Assembly (NCBI RefSeq): GCF_008935055.1
Contig: NZ_CP043028.1
Location: forward strand, 1,704,501 to 1,768,500
Source: Pseudobutyrivibrio xylanivorans
GTDB lineage: Bacteria; Bacillota; Clostridia; Lachnospirales; Lachnospiraceae
Reading direction: 5' to 3'
DNA: 64,000 nucleotides
Part shown: positions 1-9,858 of the stretch, one piece after another
Layout of the letters: every line of letters begins with the position of its first letter
Numbering within the stretch: position 1 is the first letter of the stretch
Notes under the pieces: generated by a model
Seen by the model: only the letters and a program-made list of their open reading frames with translations
Database searches by the model: none
Told to the model about the DNA's origin: nothing
Translations under genes and position numbers: made by a program

Positions 1-167
1 GCTGCCTTGCCGAGTCCAGCGCCAACGTGTCCGTTCTTATCGCCTACTACAACAAGAGCTGTGAAACGCATGTTACGTCCACCCTTAACAACCTTTGTTA
101 CACGCTTAATTTCTACAACCTGCTCAGTTAATTCTAACTGGCTAGCGTCAATGATTTCACGTTTCAT
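1..167 (-). CDS. rpsE: 30S ribosomal protein S5 (N-terminal part, cut by window edge)
   Basis: Reading the minus strand from the ATG at 167 gives [20 protein letters not shown] followed by [20 protein letters not shown], the start of bacterial S5, including the basic RNA-binding stretch. A strong ribosome binding site (AGGAGG) lies just upstream at about 171-180, 11 bases after rplR ends. S5 sits in the 30S body near S4 and S8 and takes part in decoding accuracy. It is the last gene of the S10-spc operon visible here; about 56 codons are present and the rest lies left of the window. Confidence 0.95.
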   Translation of the reverse strand, partial: MKREIIDASQLELTEQVVEIKRVTKVVKGGRNMRFTALVVVGDKNGHVGAGLGKA

Positions 168-178
168 GTGTTCTCCTC

Positions 179-547
179 CTAGAATTCTAATCCAGCTTCT
201 CTAGCTGCGTCTGCAAGAGCTGCAACCTTGCCGGCATAAATGTAACCACCTCTGTCGAAAACGACTTCCTTGATTCCCTTTTCCTGTGCCTTCTTAGCAA
301 TAACTGTACCGAGCTTTGAAGCAGCTTCGATGTTATTTGTCTTTGCAAGGTCTGTCTTAACGTCTGCGTCAAGAGTAGATGCTGAAACGAGTGTATTTCC
401 ACATGTATCGTCAATTACCTGAACATACATATGATTGTTGCTTCTGAACACTGCTAAACGAGGTCTTTCTGCAGTACCGGCTAGAGTGTTACGAAGTCTT
501 CTATGCTTTGTCTGGCGAACTACTTGTCTAGATTTCTTACTTACCAT
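179..547 (-). CDS. rplR: 50S ribosomal protein L18
   Basis: The 122-residue product begins [20 protein letters not shown] and carries the L18 pattern of a basic N-terminus followed by [20 protein letters not shown] and the C-terminal [20 protein letters not shown] block. Length is normal for the family. L18 binds 5S rRNA and joins it to the 50S subunit. It lies 18 bases after rplF and 11 before rpsE, in the conserved L6-L18-S5 order of the spc operon. Confidence 0.98.
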   Translation of the reverse strand: MVSKKSRQVVRQTKHRRLRNTLAGTAERPRLAVFRSNNHMYVQVIDDTCGNTLVSASTLDADVKTDLAKTNNIEAASKLGTVIAKKAQEKGIKEVVFDRGGYIYAGKVAALADAAREAGLEF

Positions 548-565
548 TTTACATTCACTCCTTTA

Positions 566-1105
566 CTATTTCTTACCGGTCTTACCGACTTTACGTCTAA
601 TAACTTCATCAGAGTACTTAATACCCTTACCCTTGTATGGCTCAGGTCTTCTCTTATCTCTGATGTTGGCAGCGTACTGACCAACCTTTTCCTTGTCGAT
701 ACCCTTGATGATAATTTTATTTCCGTCAACAGTTGACTCGATACCCTCTGGATCTTCCATCTCTACTGGGTGTGAGTAACCAAGGTTAAGAGTAAGCTTC
801 TTACCAGCCTTAGATGCTCTGTAACCTACACCGTTAACCTCAAGAGTCTTCTCATAGCCTGTTGTAACACCAACAACCATGTTGTTGATAAGTGTTCTTG
901 TAAGACCATGTAAAGACTTCATTTTCTTTAAATCATTAGGTCTAGTAACAACAACTTCTGCACCCTCGAGCTTGATATCCATCTCTGATGGAAGAGTTCT
1001 CTCAAGAGTACCCTTAGGACCTTTTACAGTCACATGATTATTTTCTGCAATCTCAACTGTAACACCAGCTGGAACTGCGATTGGCATTCTTCCTATACGT
1101 GACAT
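566..1105 (-). CDS. rplF: 50S ribosomal protein L6
   Basis: The 179-residue protein starts [15 protein letters not shown] and ends in the conserved L6 region [20 protein letters not shown] before a lysine-rich tail. L6 has two similar domains and binds 23S rRNA near the factor-binding site. Start: ATG with AAGGAGG just upstream. The 91-base gap to rpsH is one of the larger gaps in the operon and contains a short hairpin (CCGGTT..AGCCGG arms). Confidence 0.98.
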   Translation of the reverse strand: MSRIGRMPIAVPAGVTVEIAENNHVTVKGPKGTLERTLPSEMDIKLEGAEVVVTRPNDLKKMKSLHGLTRTLINNMVVGVTTGYEKTLEVNGVGYRASKAGKKLTLNLGYSHPVEMEDPEGIESTVDGNKIIIKGIDKEKVGQYAANIRDKRRPEPYKGKGIKYSDEVIRRKVGKTGKK

Positions 1106-1196
1106 GCCCGTACCTCCTTAAATATAAACTGTATGTCCGGCTTCTATAACCGGGTTATACTTTTAGGTAATTAGTTACTAAATTGTTTGGATTTGA

Positions 1197-1598
1197 TTAC
1201 CAAACGTATGCAAGAACTTCGCCACCAACCTGAAGCTTACGAGCTTCCTTATCTGTGATGATGCCCTTGTTTGTTGAAAGGATAGCGATACCAAGTCCAC
1301 CTAAAACGTATGGGATATCGTCCTTACCAGCATAAATACGAAGACCTGGCTTAGAAATTCTCTTAATACCAGAAATAATCTTCTCGTTCTTGTTTGCACC
1401 GTACTTTAATGTAACACGGATATCCTTGAAGTTACCATTATCAACGATGTCATACTTTGTGATAAATCCCTCATCTACAAGAATATCAGCGATAGCGATT
1501 TTCATCTTAGATGCTGGAACATCAACTGTATCATGTTTTGCAGTATTTGCATTACGGATTCTTGTAAGCATATCTGCTATTGGATCACTCATTGTCAT
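1197..1598 (-). CDS. rpsH: 30S ribosomal protein S8
   Basis: The 133-residue product starts [20 protein letters not shown], the S8 signature, and ends GGEVLAYVW as in most Firmicutes. S8 binds the central domain of 16S rRNA; in other bacteria it also represses translation of the spc operon by binding its mRNA, but no such site could be assigned here. A second in-frame ATG two codons in (MSDPIAD) is an alternative start. It follows rpsN in the normal order. Confidence 0.98.
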   Translation of the reverse strand: MTMSDPIADMLTRIRNANTAKHDTVDVPASKMKIAIADILVDEGFITKYDIVDNGNFKDIRVTLKYGANKNEKIISGIKRISKPGLRIYAGKDDIPYVLGGLGIAILSTNKGIITDKEARKLQVGGEVLAYVW

Positions 1599-1638
1599 GA
1601 TGCAATTTCCTCCTAATTATCAATCTGTGTTCGTTATC

Positions 1639-1824
1639 TTACCATGAAGCTTTCTTAACGCCTGGAATCTGTCCCTTGTAAGCTAACTCACGGAAACATA
1701 CTCTACAAATACCATACTTTCTAAGGTATGCATGTGGACGACCGCAGATTTTGCAGCGGCTGTACTCTTGTGTAGAGAACTTAGCTGTGCGCTGCTGCTT
1801 AACTTTCATTGACTTCTTTGCCAT
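1639..1824 (-). CDS. rpsN: 30S ribosomal protein S14, zinc-binding type
   Basis: The 61-residue protein begins [20 protein letters not shown]. It contains CKICGRP and CRVC, giving the two-pair Cys-X2-Cys zinc ribbon of the short S14 type. The frame stays open upstream for 23 more codons, but that part overlaps the end of rplE and is not part of S14. The ATG at 1824 has GGAGG a few bases upstream and gives the family length. It sits between rplE and rpsH as expected for Firmicutes. Confidence 0.97.
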   Translation of the reverse strand: MAKKSMKVKQQRTAKFSTQEYSRCKICGRPHAYLRKYGICRVCFRELAYKGQIPGVKKASW

Positions 1825-1834
1825 AACTTTCCTC

Positions 1835-2380
1835 CTATGCTTCCTTAGCGAAAGGCATGTTGAATAAACGAAGTAATTCTCTTGCCTCTTCATCTGTCTT
1901 AGCTGTAGTTACGAAGATGATATCCATACCACGAGTCTTGTCGATCTTATCGTACTCGATCTCAGGGAAGATGATCTGCTCCTTAATACCAAGTGCATAG
2001 TTTCCTCTTCCGTCGAAGGAATTAGGATTTACACCTCTAAAGTCACGTACACGTGGAAGTGCAAGATTGATGAGACGATCTGCGAACTCGTACATCTTCT
2101 CTCCACGGAGTGTAGTCTTGCAACCAATTGCCATACCTTCACGAATCTTGAAGTTAGCAACTGAGTTCTTAGCCTTTGTTGTAACTGCTTTCTGGCCTGT
2201 AATCTTTTCCATATCATTAACTGCAGACTCAAGAAGCTTAGCATTGTCCTTTGCTTCGCCAACACCCATGTTGACAACGATCTTTTCGATCTTAGGAACT
2301 TCCATAATATTCTTGTATCCGAACTTCTCAACCATTGCTGGTACGATCTCATTAAGATACTGATCTTTTAATCTACTCAA
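1835..2380 (-). CDS. rplE: 50S ribosomal protein L5
   Basis: The 181-residue product starts [20 protein letters not shown] and contains the L5 core [19 protein letters not shown] and the [15 protein letters not shown] segment. L5 contacts 5S rRNA and the P-site tRNA. Length is typical. It is 22 bases downstream of rplX and 10 bases upstream of the S14 start. Confidence 0.98.
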   Translation of the reverse strand: MSRLKDQYLNEIVPAMVEKFGYKNIMEVPKIEKIVVNMGVGEAKDNAKLLESAVNDMEKITGQKAVTTKAKNSVANFKIREGMAIGCKTTLRGEKMYEFADRLINLALPRVRDFRGVNPNSFDGRGNYALGIKEQIIFPEIEYDKIDKTRGMDIIFVTTAKTDEEARELLRLFNMPFAKEA

Positions 2381-2402
2381 CGAACTGTTCTCCTTTCTTC
2401 AA

Positions 2403-2714
2403 TTAGTCAATCACTTCGCCAGTCTTCTTAGCGAAACGGACCTTCTTGTCGCCGTCCATCTTGAAGCCAACGCGTGTAGGCTGACCGTTATGAAGTAACA
2501 TAACATTTGAAGCATCGATAGGAGCTTCCTGCTCGATGATACCGCCTGCCTGATTAGCCATGTTAGGCTTAACATGACGCTTAACCATGTTTACACCTTC
2601 AACTGTAACGGTGTTATTCTTCTTATCTACTGCGATAACCTTACCTTCGTTGTTAACATCGCCACCAGCGATGACACGAACAGTATCGCCTTTTTTAATC
2701 TTAAATGTTGCCAT
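2403..2714 (-). CDS. rplX: 50S ribosomal protein L24
   Basis: The 103-residue protein starts MATFKIKKGDTVRVIAGGD, a KOW motif with the L24 glycine pattern, followed by GVNMVKRHVKPN. L24 is an early assembly protein on the 5' domain of 23S rRNA. It is 12 bases after rplN and shares its transcript. Confidence 0.98.
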   Translation of the reverse strand: MATFKIKKGDTVRVIAGGDVNNEGKVIAVDKKNNTVTVEGVNMVKRHVKPNMANQAGGIIEQEAPIDASNVMLLHNGQPTRVGFKMDGDKKVRFAKKTGEVID

Positions 2715-2726
2715 CTACTCTTCCTC

Positions 2727-3095
2727 CTACAATACTTCTGGAGCGAGAGAAACAATCTTCATGAACTGCTTCTCACGAAGCTCTCTAGCTACAGGTCCAA
2801 AAATACGAGTTCCTCTTGGAGTCTTGTCATCTTTGATGATGACTGCAGCGTTTTCATCAAACTTGATATAAGAACCATCTTTACGACGGGCACCTTTAAC
2901 TGAACGAACAACTACTGCCTTAACAACGTCACCCTTCTTTACAACGCCACCTGGTGTTGCATCTTTAACGGTAGCAGTAATAATGTCGCCGATGTTGGCA
3001 TATCTTCTTGTAGATCCACCCATAACACGGATAACAAGGATTTCCTTGGCACCAGTATTATCAGCTACCTTTAATCTACTTTCCTGTTGTACCAT
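2727..3095 (-). CDS. rplN: 50S ribosomal protein L14
   Basis: The 122-residue product starts [20 protein letters not shown] and contains [20 protein letters not shown] and the C-terminal [20 protein letters not shown]. These are near-universal L14 sequences and the length matches exactly. L14 forms an intersubunit bridge and is the landing site of the silencing factor RsfS. It lies 18 bases after rpsQ. Confidence 0.98.
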   Translation of the reverse strand: MVQQESRLKVADNTGAKEILVIRVMGGSTRRYANIGDIITATVKDATPGGVVKKGDVVKAVVVRSVKGARRKDGSYIKFDENAAVIIKDDKTPRGTRIFGPVARELREKQFMKIVSLAPEVL

Positions 3096-3113
3096 TATAG
3101 TAGCCTCCTTTAA

Positions 3114-3368
3114 TTATTTTGCTCTCTCGATTACTTCAACGAGTCTCCATCTCTTATCCTTAGAGAGTGGTCTTGTCTCCATAACCTTTACTGTATCACC
3201 GATGTGAGCATCGCCGTTCTCATCGTGTGCCTTAAGCTTATATGTCTTCTTAACGATCTTGTTGTAAAGTGGATGCTTTACATTGTCACGAATTGCAACA
3301 ACGATTGTCTTATCCATCTTGTCGCTTACAACAACACCTGTACGTGTTTTTCTTAAGTTTCTTTCCAC
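3114..3368 (-). CDS. rpsQ: 30S ribosomal protein S17
   Basis: The 84-residue protein starts [20 protein letters not shown] and contains [20 protein letters not shown] and [20 protein letters not shown], the S17 OB-fold pattern. S17 binds the 5' domain of 16S rRNA. It lies between rpmC (40 bases upstream) and rplN. Confidence 0.98.
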   Translation of the reverse strand: MERNLRKTRTGVVVSDKMDKTIVVAIRDNVKHPLYNKIVKKTYKLKAHDENGDAHIGDTVKVMETRPLSKDKRWRLVEVIERAK

Positions 3369-3408
3369 GTTTTTGATCTCCTTTCAAATAATTAAGATTC
3401 TAAGTCAA

Positions 3409-3615
3409 TTATGCATTCTTCTCAGCTTCTGTGATAACAGTCTGAATACGAGCGATGTTACGACGAACCTCGCGAATTCTTGCTGTGTTATCTAACTGGT
3501 TTGTAGCATTCTGGAATCTTAAGTTGAAAAGTTCTTTCTTTGCTTCTACGAGCTGAGCATTAAGCTCTGCTACTGAAGTATTCTTTAAATCTTCTACGTA
3601 CTTTGTATTCTTCAT
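3409..3615 (-). CDS. rpmC: 50S ribosomal protein L29
   Basis: The 68-residue protein is helical, with [20 protein letters not shown] and [14 protein letters not shown], the L29 consensus. L29 lies at the polypeptide exit tunnel. Its ATG overlaps the rplP stop codon by one base (TAATG), so translation is probably coupled. Confidence 0.97.
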   Translation of the reverse strand: MKNTKYVEDLKNTSVAELNAQLVEAKKELFNLRFQNATNQLDNTARIREVRRNIARIQTVITEAEKNA

Positions 3616-4043
3616 TATGCTTCACCGCCTTCTAAATCCTCACGGGAAACTATCTTGCACTTGCAAGGAAGTTTGTGTGTAGCGAGACGAAGTGCTTCTC
3701 TAGCAACTTCCTCAGATACTCCTGAGATCTCGAATAATACACGGCCCGGCTTAACAACAGCTACCCAATATTCAAGTGTACCCTTTCCTGAACCCATTCG
3801 AGTTTCAGCAGGCTTTGCTGTAACTGGCTTGTCTGGGAAAATCTTAATCCAAACCTTACCACCACGCTTAATGTAACGTGTCATAGCGATACGAGCTGCC
3901 TCGATCTGGTTAGACTTGATCCAAGCTGGCTCAGTTGCAACGATACCAAACTCACCGTAAGATATCTTATTTCCTCTTGAAGCTTTTCCAGCCATGTTTC
4001 CACGGAACTGCTTTCTATGCTTCGCTCTCTTTGGCATTAACAT
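3615..4043 (-). CDS. rplP: 50S ribosomal protein L16
   Basis: The 142-residue product starts [20 protein letters not shown] and contains [20 protein letters not shown] and [12 protein letters not shown], typical of L16, which helps organise the A-site tRNA region. The frame is open 16 codons further upstream inside rpsC, but that extension has no L16 similarity. The ATG at 4043 lies one base after the rpsC stop codon and is the better start. Confidence 0.97.
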   Translation of the reverse strand: MLMPKRAKHRKQFRGNMAGKASRGNKISYGEFGIVATEPAWIKSNQIEAARIAMTRYIKRGGKVWIKIFPDKPVTAKPAETRMGSGKGTLEYWVAVVKPGRVLFEISGVSEEVAREALRLATHKLPCKCKIVSREDLEGGEA

Positions 4044-4044
4044 A

Positions 4045-4704
4045 TTATTCGGCTCCTCCTTCCACATTCTTCTTCTTTGGAAGTACTTCACCCTTATAGA
4101 TCCATACCTTTACACCAACCTTACCATAAGTAGTGTCAGCCTCAGCGAATCCATAATCAATATCAGCACGAAGTGTCTGAAGTGGAATAGTACCTTCATT
4201 GTAAGACTCTGAACGAGCCATATCAGCACCACCAAGACGTCCTGAACAGCTTGTCTTGATACCCTTGATACCTGTCTTCATAGCACGACCCATGCAAGAC
4301 TTCATAGCTCTACGGAATGATACACGGTTCTCAAGCTGGCCAGCGATGTTCTCAGCAACAAGCTGTGCATCACGATCTGGTCTCTTGATTTCCTTAATAT
4401 CAACAACAAGCTTGTCGCTTGTCTGCTTCTGGAGCTCAGTCTTAATCTTGTCGATCTCAGCGCCGCCCTTACCGATAACAACGCCTGGCTTTGCTGTGTA
4501 AACAGTAACCTTTACTCTACCAGCAGCACGCTCGATTTCAATCTTAGAAACGCCTGCAGCGTAAAGCTTCTTCTTAAGAAATTTTCTGATATTATAGTCT
4601 TCAACTAAGTAGTCTGAGAAGTTCTCGCCCTCAGCATACCACTTAGAATCCCAGTCCTTAATAACACCGACTCTTAAGCCATGAGGATTAACTTTCTGTC
4701 CCAT
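4045..4704 (-). CDS. rpsC: 30S ribosomal protein S3
   Basis: The 219-residue protein starts [20 protein letters not shown], has the KH-domain signature [14 protein letters not shown] and the C-terminal [20 protein letters not shown] and [14 protein letters not shown]3 lines the mRNA entry channel of the 30S subunit. Length and order (L22-S3-L16) are standard. Confidence 0.98.
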   Translation of the reverse strand: MGQKVNPHGLRVGVIKDWDSKWYAEGENFSDYLVEDYNIRKFLKKKLYAAGVSKIEIERAAGRVKVTVYTAKPGVVIGKGGAEIDKIKTELQKQTSDKLVVDIKEIKRPDRDAQLVAENIAGQLENRVSFRRAMKSCMGRAMKTGIKGIKTSCSGRLGGADMARSESYNEGTIPLQTLRADIDYGFAEADTTYGKVGVKVWIYKGEVLPKKKNVEGGAE

Positions 4705-4715
4705 GTTTTGCCTCC

Positions 4716-5105
4716 TTAATTTTTCTGATCAAGCACGATTGTGAGGTGGCTCATTCTCTTCTCGATTCTGTAAGCTCTACCCTGTGCTCTTGGTCTAATT
4801 CTCTTCATTGTAGGTCCCTTGTTTGCATAGCACTCAGCTACTACGAGGTCCTTGCGTTCTAAGCCGTTATTGTTCTCAGCGTTTGCAATAGCAGACTTAA
4901 GTAATTTTTCTATAACGCTTGAAGCGTATCTTGGATTGTACATTACGATAGCAAGAGCTGTATCAACATCCTTACCACGAATGGCATCAAGTACGAAACA
5001 AGCCTTCTGAACTGACATTCTAGCATAAGATAACTTTGCTGAAGGTCTTGTATCCTTTACATCGTTTCTCTCACGTTTAATTTGAGATCTATGTCCCTTA
5101 GCCAT
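4716..5105 (-). CDS. rplV: 50S ribosomal protein L22
   Basis: The 129-residue product contains the L22 core [40 protein letters not shown] and the C-terminal [20 protein letters not shown]. The last stretch is the loop that reaches into the exit tunnel. The first 20 residues are a basic extension before the core. It lies 11 bases upstream of rpsC. Confidence 0.98.
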   Translation of the reverse strand: MAKGHRSQIKRERNDVKDTRPSAKLSYARMSVQKACFVLDAIRGKDVDTALAIVMYNPRYASSVIEKLLKSAIANAENNNGLERKDLVVAECYANKGPTMKRIRPRAQGRAYRIEKRMSHLTIVLDQKN

Positions 5106-5127
5106 GATTAAAACTCCTTTCTGTTAA

Positions 5128-5409
5128 TTAGCGTACCTTTGACTTCTTCTCGTCCTTGCCGTGACCTCTGTAGGTTCTAGTAGCAACGAACTCACCAAGC
5201 TTGTGTCCAACCATGTCTTCTGTAACATATACTGGAACATGCTTTCTTCCGTCATGTACTGCAATTGTATGTCCAACCATCTGTGGGAAGATTGTAGAAC
5301 GACGTGACCATGTCTTGATAACTGACTTGTCGCCGCTTGCGTTCATAGCATCAACCTTCTTTAATAAGCTTGCATCAGCAAATGGTCCTTTTTTTAATGA
5401 ACGTGCCAT
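5128..5409 (-). CDS. rpsS: 30S ribosomal protein S19
   Basis: The 93-residue protein starts [20 protein letters not shown] and contains [20 protein letters not shown] and [20 protein letters not shown], invariant S19 sequence. S19 is in the 30S head next to S13. It is 11 bases after rplB, with a good ribosome binding site (AAGGAGG). Confidence 0.98.
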   Translation of the reverse strand: MARSLKKGPFADASLLKKVDAMNASGDKSVIKTWSRRSTIFPQMVGHTIAVHDGRKHVPVYVTEDMVGHKLGEFVATRTYRGHGKDEKKSKVR

Positions 5410-5420
5410 GTGTATCCTCC

Positions 5421-6263
5421 TTATTTGATTGCTCTACCATCGCGTCTTCTTACGATGAGCTTGTTAGACTGCTTGTGCTTCTTTCTTGTCTTGAGACCAA
5501 GAGCTGGCTTGCCCCAAGGTGTGCATGGACCTGGACGTCCGATAGGAGCGCGGCCCTCACCACCACCGTGTGGATGGTCATTAGGGTTCATAACAGAACC
5601 ACGAACTGTAGGTCTGATACCCATGTGTCTCTTACGACCAGCTTTACCGATCTTAACAAGGTTGTGATCACCGTTACCGATTACACCGATAGATGCGCGG
5701 CAGTTAAGAGGTACCATTCTCATTTCGCCTGAAGGAAGACGAAGTGTAGCATACTTTCCTTCTTTAGCCATGAGCTGAGCTGAGTTACCAGCTGAACGAA
5801 CGAGCTGTCCGCCACGACCTGGATAAAGCTCAATATTGTGAATAAGAGTACCAACTGGAATCTTCTCAAGTGGTAAGCAGTTACCAACTCTAACTTCAGC
5901 GTCAGCACCGTTCATAACTGTCATGCCGTCTGTAAGACCAGCTGGAGCAAGGATGTAAGCCTTCTCGCCGTCTGCGTAGCAGATAAGAGCGATGTTAGCT
6001 GTTCTGTTTGGATCATACTCGATACCGATAACCTTTGCAGGAATTCCATCCTTATTTCTCTTGAAATCGATAAGTCTATATTTCTGTCTATTACCGCCAC
6101 CGTGATGTCTAACGGTAATCTTACCCTGATTGTTACGACCAGCGTGCTTCTTAAGTGAAACAGTAAGTGACTTCTCTGGAGAGTTCTTTGTGATCTCTGA
6201 GAAATCTGAACCAGTCATATTTCTTCTCGAAGGTGTATATGGGTTATATGTCTTAATTCCCAT
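5421..6263 (-). CDS. rplB: 50S ribosomal protein L2
   Basis: The 280-residue protein starts [20 protein letters not shown] and carries the L2 signature around the peptidyl-transferase centre, [20 protein letters not shown], including the conserved histidine in the HPHGGGEG loop. Length is normal. The 86-base spacer from rplW shows no reading frame and starts with a binding site close to the L2 ATG. Confidence 0.98.
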   Translation of the reverse strand: MGIKTYNPYTPSRRNMTGSDFSEITKNSPEKSLTVSLKKHAGRNNQGKITVRHHGGGNRQKYRLIDFKRNKDGIPAKVIGIEYDPNRTANIALICYADGEKAYILAPAGLTDGMTVMNGADAEVRVGNCLPLEKIPVGTLIHNIELYPGRGGQLVRSAGNSAQLMAKEGKYATLRLPSGEMRMVPLNCRASIGVIGNGDHNLVKIGKAGRKRHMGIRPTVRGSVMNPNDHPHGGGEGRAPIGRPGPCTPWGKPALGLKTRKKHKQSNKLIVRRRDGRAIK

Positions 6264-6349
6264 TTTTGTTCTCCTTTCAAAAACTCGTTTATTGTCGCAC
6301 TCGACTGTGCATAAAATTAATTAACTCTTGTCTATAAAAGACCTAAATC

Positions 6350-6649
6350 TTAAAGACCTGAGAAAATCTCGATGTCTTTGCTATCAGCTGTAAGCTGAAC
6401 GATAGCCTTCTTTGTCTTTGCTGTCTTTCCGTAAGTCATTCCACGTCTCTTTGTCTTGCCATCAGCGTTCATTGTGTTAACTGAAGCAACCTTAACTCCG
6501 TCGAACATCTTCTCAACAGCTTCCTTAATCATTGTCTTGTTAGCTTCTGGATGAACTAAGAATGTATACTTCTTCTCAGCCATAGCGTTCATTGACTTCT
6601 CTGTGATTACAGGCTTCTGGATTACGTCATAATACTGTACATTTGCCAT
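6350..6649 (-). CDS. rplW: 50S ribosomal protein L23
   Basis: The 99-residue product starts [20 protein letters not shown] and contains [20 protein letters not shown], the L23 consensus. L23 is at the tunnel exit and is the docking site for trigger factor and SRP. Its ATG overlaps the rplD stop codon by one base (TAATG), suggesting coupled translation. Confidence 0.98.
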   Translation of the reverse strand: MANVQYYDVIQKPVITEKSMNAMAEKKYTFLVHPEANKTMIKEAVEKMFDGVKVASVNTMNADGKTKRRGMTYGKTAKTKKAIVQLTADSKDIEIFSGL

Positions 6650-7269
6650 TATGCATACACCTCCTGAATCTGATCAACAGCAGCCTTTGTAACAACTACT
6701 GTGTTGTACTTGAGGATGTCATAAACGTTGATTGTGTTTGTAAGAGCTGTCTTAACTGTAGGAATGTTCTTTGCAGACATAACTACGTTCTGATCGTTTG
6801 TATCAAGAACTACGAGAGCCTTCTCAACGTTAAGGTTTGTAAGAACCTTTGCGAAATCCTTTGTCTTAATAGAATCAAGCTTAAGCTCGTCAACAACGAT
6901 GAACTTATTCTCGTTAACTACTGAAGTAAGTGCAGACTTAAGAGCTGCTCTCTTCTCCTTCTTGTTAAGCTTGAATGAATAATCTCTTGGAGTTGGTGCG
7001 AATACTACGCCACCACCTGTCCACTGTGGAGATCTTGTAGAACCCTGTCTTGCATGACCTGTTCCCTTCTGTCTCCAAGGTTTTCTACCACCACCAGAAA
7101 CCTCAGAACGAGTCTTAGCCTTCTGTGTTCCCTGACGGTTATTTGCAAGCTGCTGGACAACTGCCATGTGCACTAAGTGCTCATTAATCTCAACTGCGAA
7201 AATGCTGTCGTTAAGATCCATGCTGCCAACTTCTTTGCCTTCCATATTAAATACGGATACTTTAGCCAT
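6649..7269 (-). CDS. rplD: 50S ribosomal protein L4
   Basis: The 206-residue protein contains the L4 loop segment [20 protein letters not shown] followed by [20 protein letters not shown], and a C-terminal Rossmann-like half. L4 lines the exit tunnel; in gamma-proteobacteria it also represses the S10 operon by binding the leader, but nothing here proves that mechanism. It follows rplC by 29 bases. Confidence 0.98.
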   Translation of the reverse strand: MAKVSVFNMEGKEVGSMDLNDSIFAVEINEHLVHMAVVQQLANNRQGTQKAKTRSEVSGGGRKPWRQKGTGHARQGSTRSPQWTGGGVVFAPTPRDYSFKLNKKEKRAALKSALTSVVNENKFIVVDELKLDSIKTKDFAKVLTNLNVEKALVVLDTNDQNVVMSAKNIPTVKTALTNTINVYDILKYNTVVVTKAAVDQIQEVYA

Positions 7270-7298
7270 TGCTAAGTTCCTCCTTTCCTATCGTAAGA

Positions 7299-7982
7299 TT
7301 ACTTTCCTGCTTTAACTGACTCTTTGATTGTTACAAGAGACTTCTTTGGTCCTGGAACAGCACCCTTTACTAAAAGCAGATTGTTTTCAACGTCAACACG
7401 TACAATCTCAAGATTCTGGATTGTAACTCTTGTTCCGCCCATCTGACCAGGCATACCCTTGCCCTTGAATACACGGCTAGGTGATGAACATGCACCGTTT
7501 GAACCCTGGTGTCTGTGGAACTTAGAACCATGAGCCATAGGTCCTCTGTGCTGACCTAATCTCTTGATAGCACCCTGGAATCCCTTACCCTTTGATGTTG
7601 CTGTAGCGTCAACCTTGTCGCCAGCCTCAAAGATATCAGCCTTGATTTCCTGAGCGAGTGCGTAATCTGCACAATTATCAAATCTGAACTCTCTAACAAA
7701 TCTCTTTGGCTCAACACCAGCCTTGTCGAAGTGACCCTTCTCTGGCTTGTTTACGCCATTGCGATGAATGATTTCTTTGCGTCCGTTAGCATCCTTATTA
7801 ACAAGCTTAACCTTCTTGTCAACAAAGCCAACCTGAACTGCATCGTAACCGTCGTTCTCTACTGTCTTGATCTGTGTAACAACACATGGACCAGCAGAAA
7901 GTACAGTTACAGGAATAAGCTCGCCGCCTTCATTGAAGACCTGAGTCATTCCGACCTTTGTAGCTAAAATAGCTTTCTTCAT
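7299..7982 (-). CDS. rplC: 50S ribosomal protein L3
   Basis: The 227-residue product starts [20 protein letters not shown] and contains [20 protein letters not shown], the L3 signature near the peptidyl-transferase centre. The frame is open five codons further upstream, but the ATG at 7982 follows GGAGGTAAGAAAA at good spacing and matches the family start. It is separated from rpsJ by an unusually long 166-base spacer. Confidence 0.97.
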   Translation of the reverse strand: MKKAILATKVGMTQVFNEGGELIPVTVLSAGPCVVTQIKTVENDGYDAVQVGFVDKKVKLVNKDANGRKEIIHRNGVNKPEKGHFDKAGVEPKRFVREFRFDNCADYALAQEIKADIFEAGDKVDATATSKGKGFQGAIKRLGQHRGPMAHGSKFHRHQGSNGACSSPSRVFKGKGMPGQMGGTRVTIQNLEIVRVDVENNLLLVKGAVPGPKKSLVTIKESVKAGK

Positions 7983-8148
7983 TTTTCTTACCTCCATTTT
8001 CTACAGCGGAACGCTTCATGCCCATCTAATAACGATTGGGGTAGCGGAACCGTTCATCCTAGAACAGTGTCATATAAGTGGAATAAGAAATGCCTTATTG
8101 CTTCTATATAAAACCATCTTGGATGTTTACTTGATTAAATGAACTCAA
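7983..8148 (-). other. Long non-coding spacer between rpsJ and rplC
   Basis: These 166 bases hold no reading frame on the coding strand, whereas most other gaps in this operon are 0-40 bases. On the minus strand the sequence contains two copies of GTTCCGCT about 40 bases apart and several short self-complementary stretches. The rplC binding site lies at its 3' end. It could be a regulatory or processing site within the operon; that is an inference. Confidence 0.5.
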
Positions 8149-8460
8149 TTACTTGTTCTTGATGCTGATTTCAACACCTGCTGGCATCTCTAACTTAGAA
8201 AGTGCTTCAACAGTCTTCTGTGTTGGATCGATGACATCAATCAATCTCTTATGAGTTCTCTGCTCGAACTGCTCACGAGAGTCCTTGTACTTATGTACAG
8301 CTCTAAGAATTGTAACAACTTCCTTCTTTGTTGGAAGAGGTACTGGGCCACTAACCTGTGCTCCGTTCTTCTTAACAGTCTCGATGATTTTCTTGGCAGA
8401 TGAATCTACTAACTCATGATCATAAGCCTTGAGTGTGATTCTCATAACTTGATTTGCCAT
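8149..8460 (-). CDS. rpsJ: 30S ribosomal protein S10
   Basis: The 103-residue protein starts [20 protein letters not shown] and contains [20 protein letters not shown] and the [17 protein letters not shown] segment, S10 consensus. S10 is a 30S head protein and the NusE subunit of antitermination complexes. The frame extends 28 codons upstream without S10 similarity; the ATG at 8460 with AAGGAGGAG upstream gives the family length. It is the first gene of the S10-spc operon here. Confidence 0.98.
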   Translation of the reverse strand: MANQVMRITLKAYDHELVDSSAKKIIETVKKNGAQVSGPVPLPTKKEVVTILRAVHKYKDSREQFEQRTHKRLIDVIDPTQKTVEALSKLEMPAGVEISIKNK

Positions 8461-8751
8461 AAAAAAAGTCTCCTCCTTTTTCGTTTTTTCTGACTTCTGA
8501 AAAATCGAACAAGTGGCGACTGTACACTTACCCGTGTGTATCATGATTTAAAACTCAAAGTTCGAACCAAGTTCTCACACGTCGTCTCCGCGAATGCGGA
8601 CGGTTTTCTGTTGTACAGTGACTTGTCGTCAGTTTCCTAACTTGACATTCGCTCCACGGAAAACCAATTCATAACTGAATTGCAACCTCACGCTTCATAG
8701 CTATCATGTCACAGCAAGTAATAATATACACGGGGATGGGAATATCTGCAA
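8461..8751 (-). promoter_or_regulatory. Promoter and long leader of the S10-spc operon
   Basis: On the minus strand a sigma-A type promoter reads TTGCAG (8751-8746), 17 bases, TATATT (8728-8723). Transcription would start near 8716, leaving a leader of about 255 bases before rpsJ. The leader includes a hairpin with TCCGC/GCGGA arms and a GAAT loop at 8587-8600. Such length suggests leader-based control of ribosomal protein synthesis, but no known leader family was recognised. Confidence 0.6.
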
Positions 8752-8843
8752 GAGAAAAATGAAAATAATTGTATTTTTTCAAGTACAATTTTAAAGAGCA
8801 CCAAAATCTTGTGGTTTGCCTCATATTTTATAACTAGAAAACA

Positions 8844-8871
8844 TTGAACATTAATAATCTTTAAGTATAAT
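8844..8871 (+). promoter_or_regulatory. Sigma-A promoter for the methyltransferase gene
   Basis: TTGAAC at 8844-8849 is followed after 16 bases by a perfect TATAAT at 8866-8871, about 60 bases upstream of the ATG at 8934. It faces away from the S10 promoter. Confidence 0.7.
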
Positions 8872-8933
8872 AGTCAAGGCAAAGAGTTTTGTAAAGACTT
8901 ATTTCATTATATATAGAAAGAACAGGTATCAAA

Positions 8934-9821
8934 ATGCAAGTAGCGAACAATTGGAAAGATTACGAAATAATAGATTGTAGCTCCGGCGAGAAGCTGGAGC
9001 GCTGGGGCGACTATGTGCTCCTCCGTCCAGACCCACAGATCATCTGGAACACTCCAAAGAAGTCTTCTTATTATAAGAAGCTAAACGCTCATTATCATCG
9101 TTCAAACAAAGGTGGCGGTGAGTGGGAATTCTTTGACTTACCAGAGCAGTGGACTATCAGCTATCCTATCTGCGACAAGAAGCTTACATTTAATCTGAAG
9201 CCTTTCGCATTTAAACATACAGGTCTGTTCCCTGAGCAGGCAGTTAACTGGGATTGGTTTTCTTCTATTATAAATAAGGAAATCAAAGAAAAGAATCGAC
9301 CAGTTAAGGTTCTCAATCTTTTTGCATATACTGGTGGAGCAACACTCGCTGCCGCAGCGGCAGGTGCACAGGTTACTCACGTAGATGCTTCAAAGGGTAT
9401 GGTTCAGTGGGCTAAGGAGAATGCCGCATCATCCGGTCTTGAAGAAGCCCCTATCAGATGGCTTGTTGACGATTGTAGAAAGTTCGTAGAACGTGAAATC
9501 AGACGTGGAAATAAATATGATGGAATCATTATGGATCCTCCATCATATGGAAGAGGCTCAAAGAACGAAGTCTGGAAAATCGAGGATGATATTTTCCCAT
9601 TCATTCAGCTTTGCGAAGAGATTCTTGCAGATGACGCGCTCTTCTTCCTGGTAAACTCATATACAACTGGTCTTCAGCCAGCTGTTTTGAATTACATGAT
9701 TAGCACTGCTCTCCTGAAGAATCATCCAGGCGAAGTTACAGCCGATGAGATTGGTCTTCCTGTTACAGAGTCTGGTCTTGTGCTTCCATGTGGTGCAAGC
9801 GGACGTTGGGTTAGAAAATAA
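8934..9821 (+). CDS. Class I SAM-dependent RNA methyltransferase, RlmI-like (COG1092)
   Basis: The 295-residue protein has a SAM-binding motif I (NLFAYTGGA, residues 128-136), the acidic residue after strand two (HVDASKG, D151) and DPPSYGRG (201-208), the motif of the RlmI/RlmK type rRNA methyltransferases. This suggests methylation of a base in 23S rRNA, although the exact site cannot be read. It lacks the N-terminal PUA domain of E. coli RlmI; the first 125 residues are a different small domain. It has its own promoter and is probably co-transcribed with the MATE gene 37 bases downstream. Confidence 0.8.
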   Translation: MQVANNWKDYEIIDCSSGEKLERWGDYVLLRPDPQIIWNTPKKSSYYKKLNAHYHRSNKGGGEWEFFDLPEQWTISYPICDKKLTFNLKPFAFKHTGLFPEQAVNWDWFSSIINKEIKEKNRPVKVLNLFAYTGGATLAAAAAGAQVTHVDASKGMVQWAKENAASSGLEEAPIRWLVDDCRKFVEREIRRGNKYDGIIMDPPSYGRGSKNEVWKIEDDIFPFIQLCEEILADDALFFLVNSYTTGLQPAVLNYMISTALLKNHPGEVTADEIGLPVTESGLVLPCGASGRWVRK

Positions 9822-9858
9822 TCTCATTACTACATGTATATAGAAGGAAAATAATATT

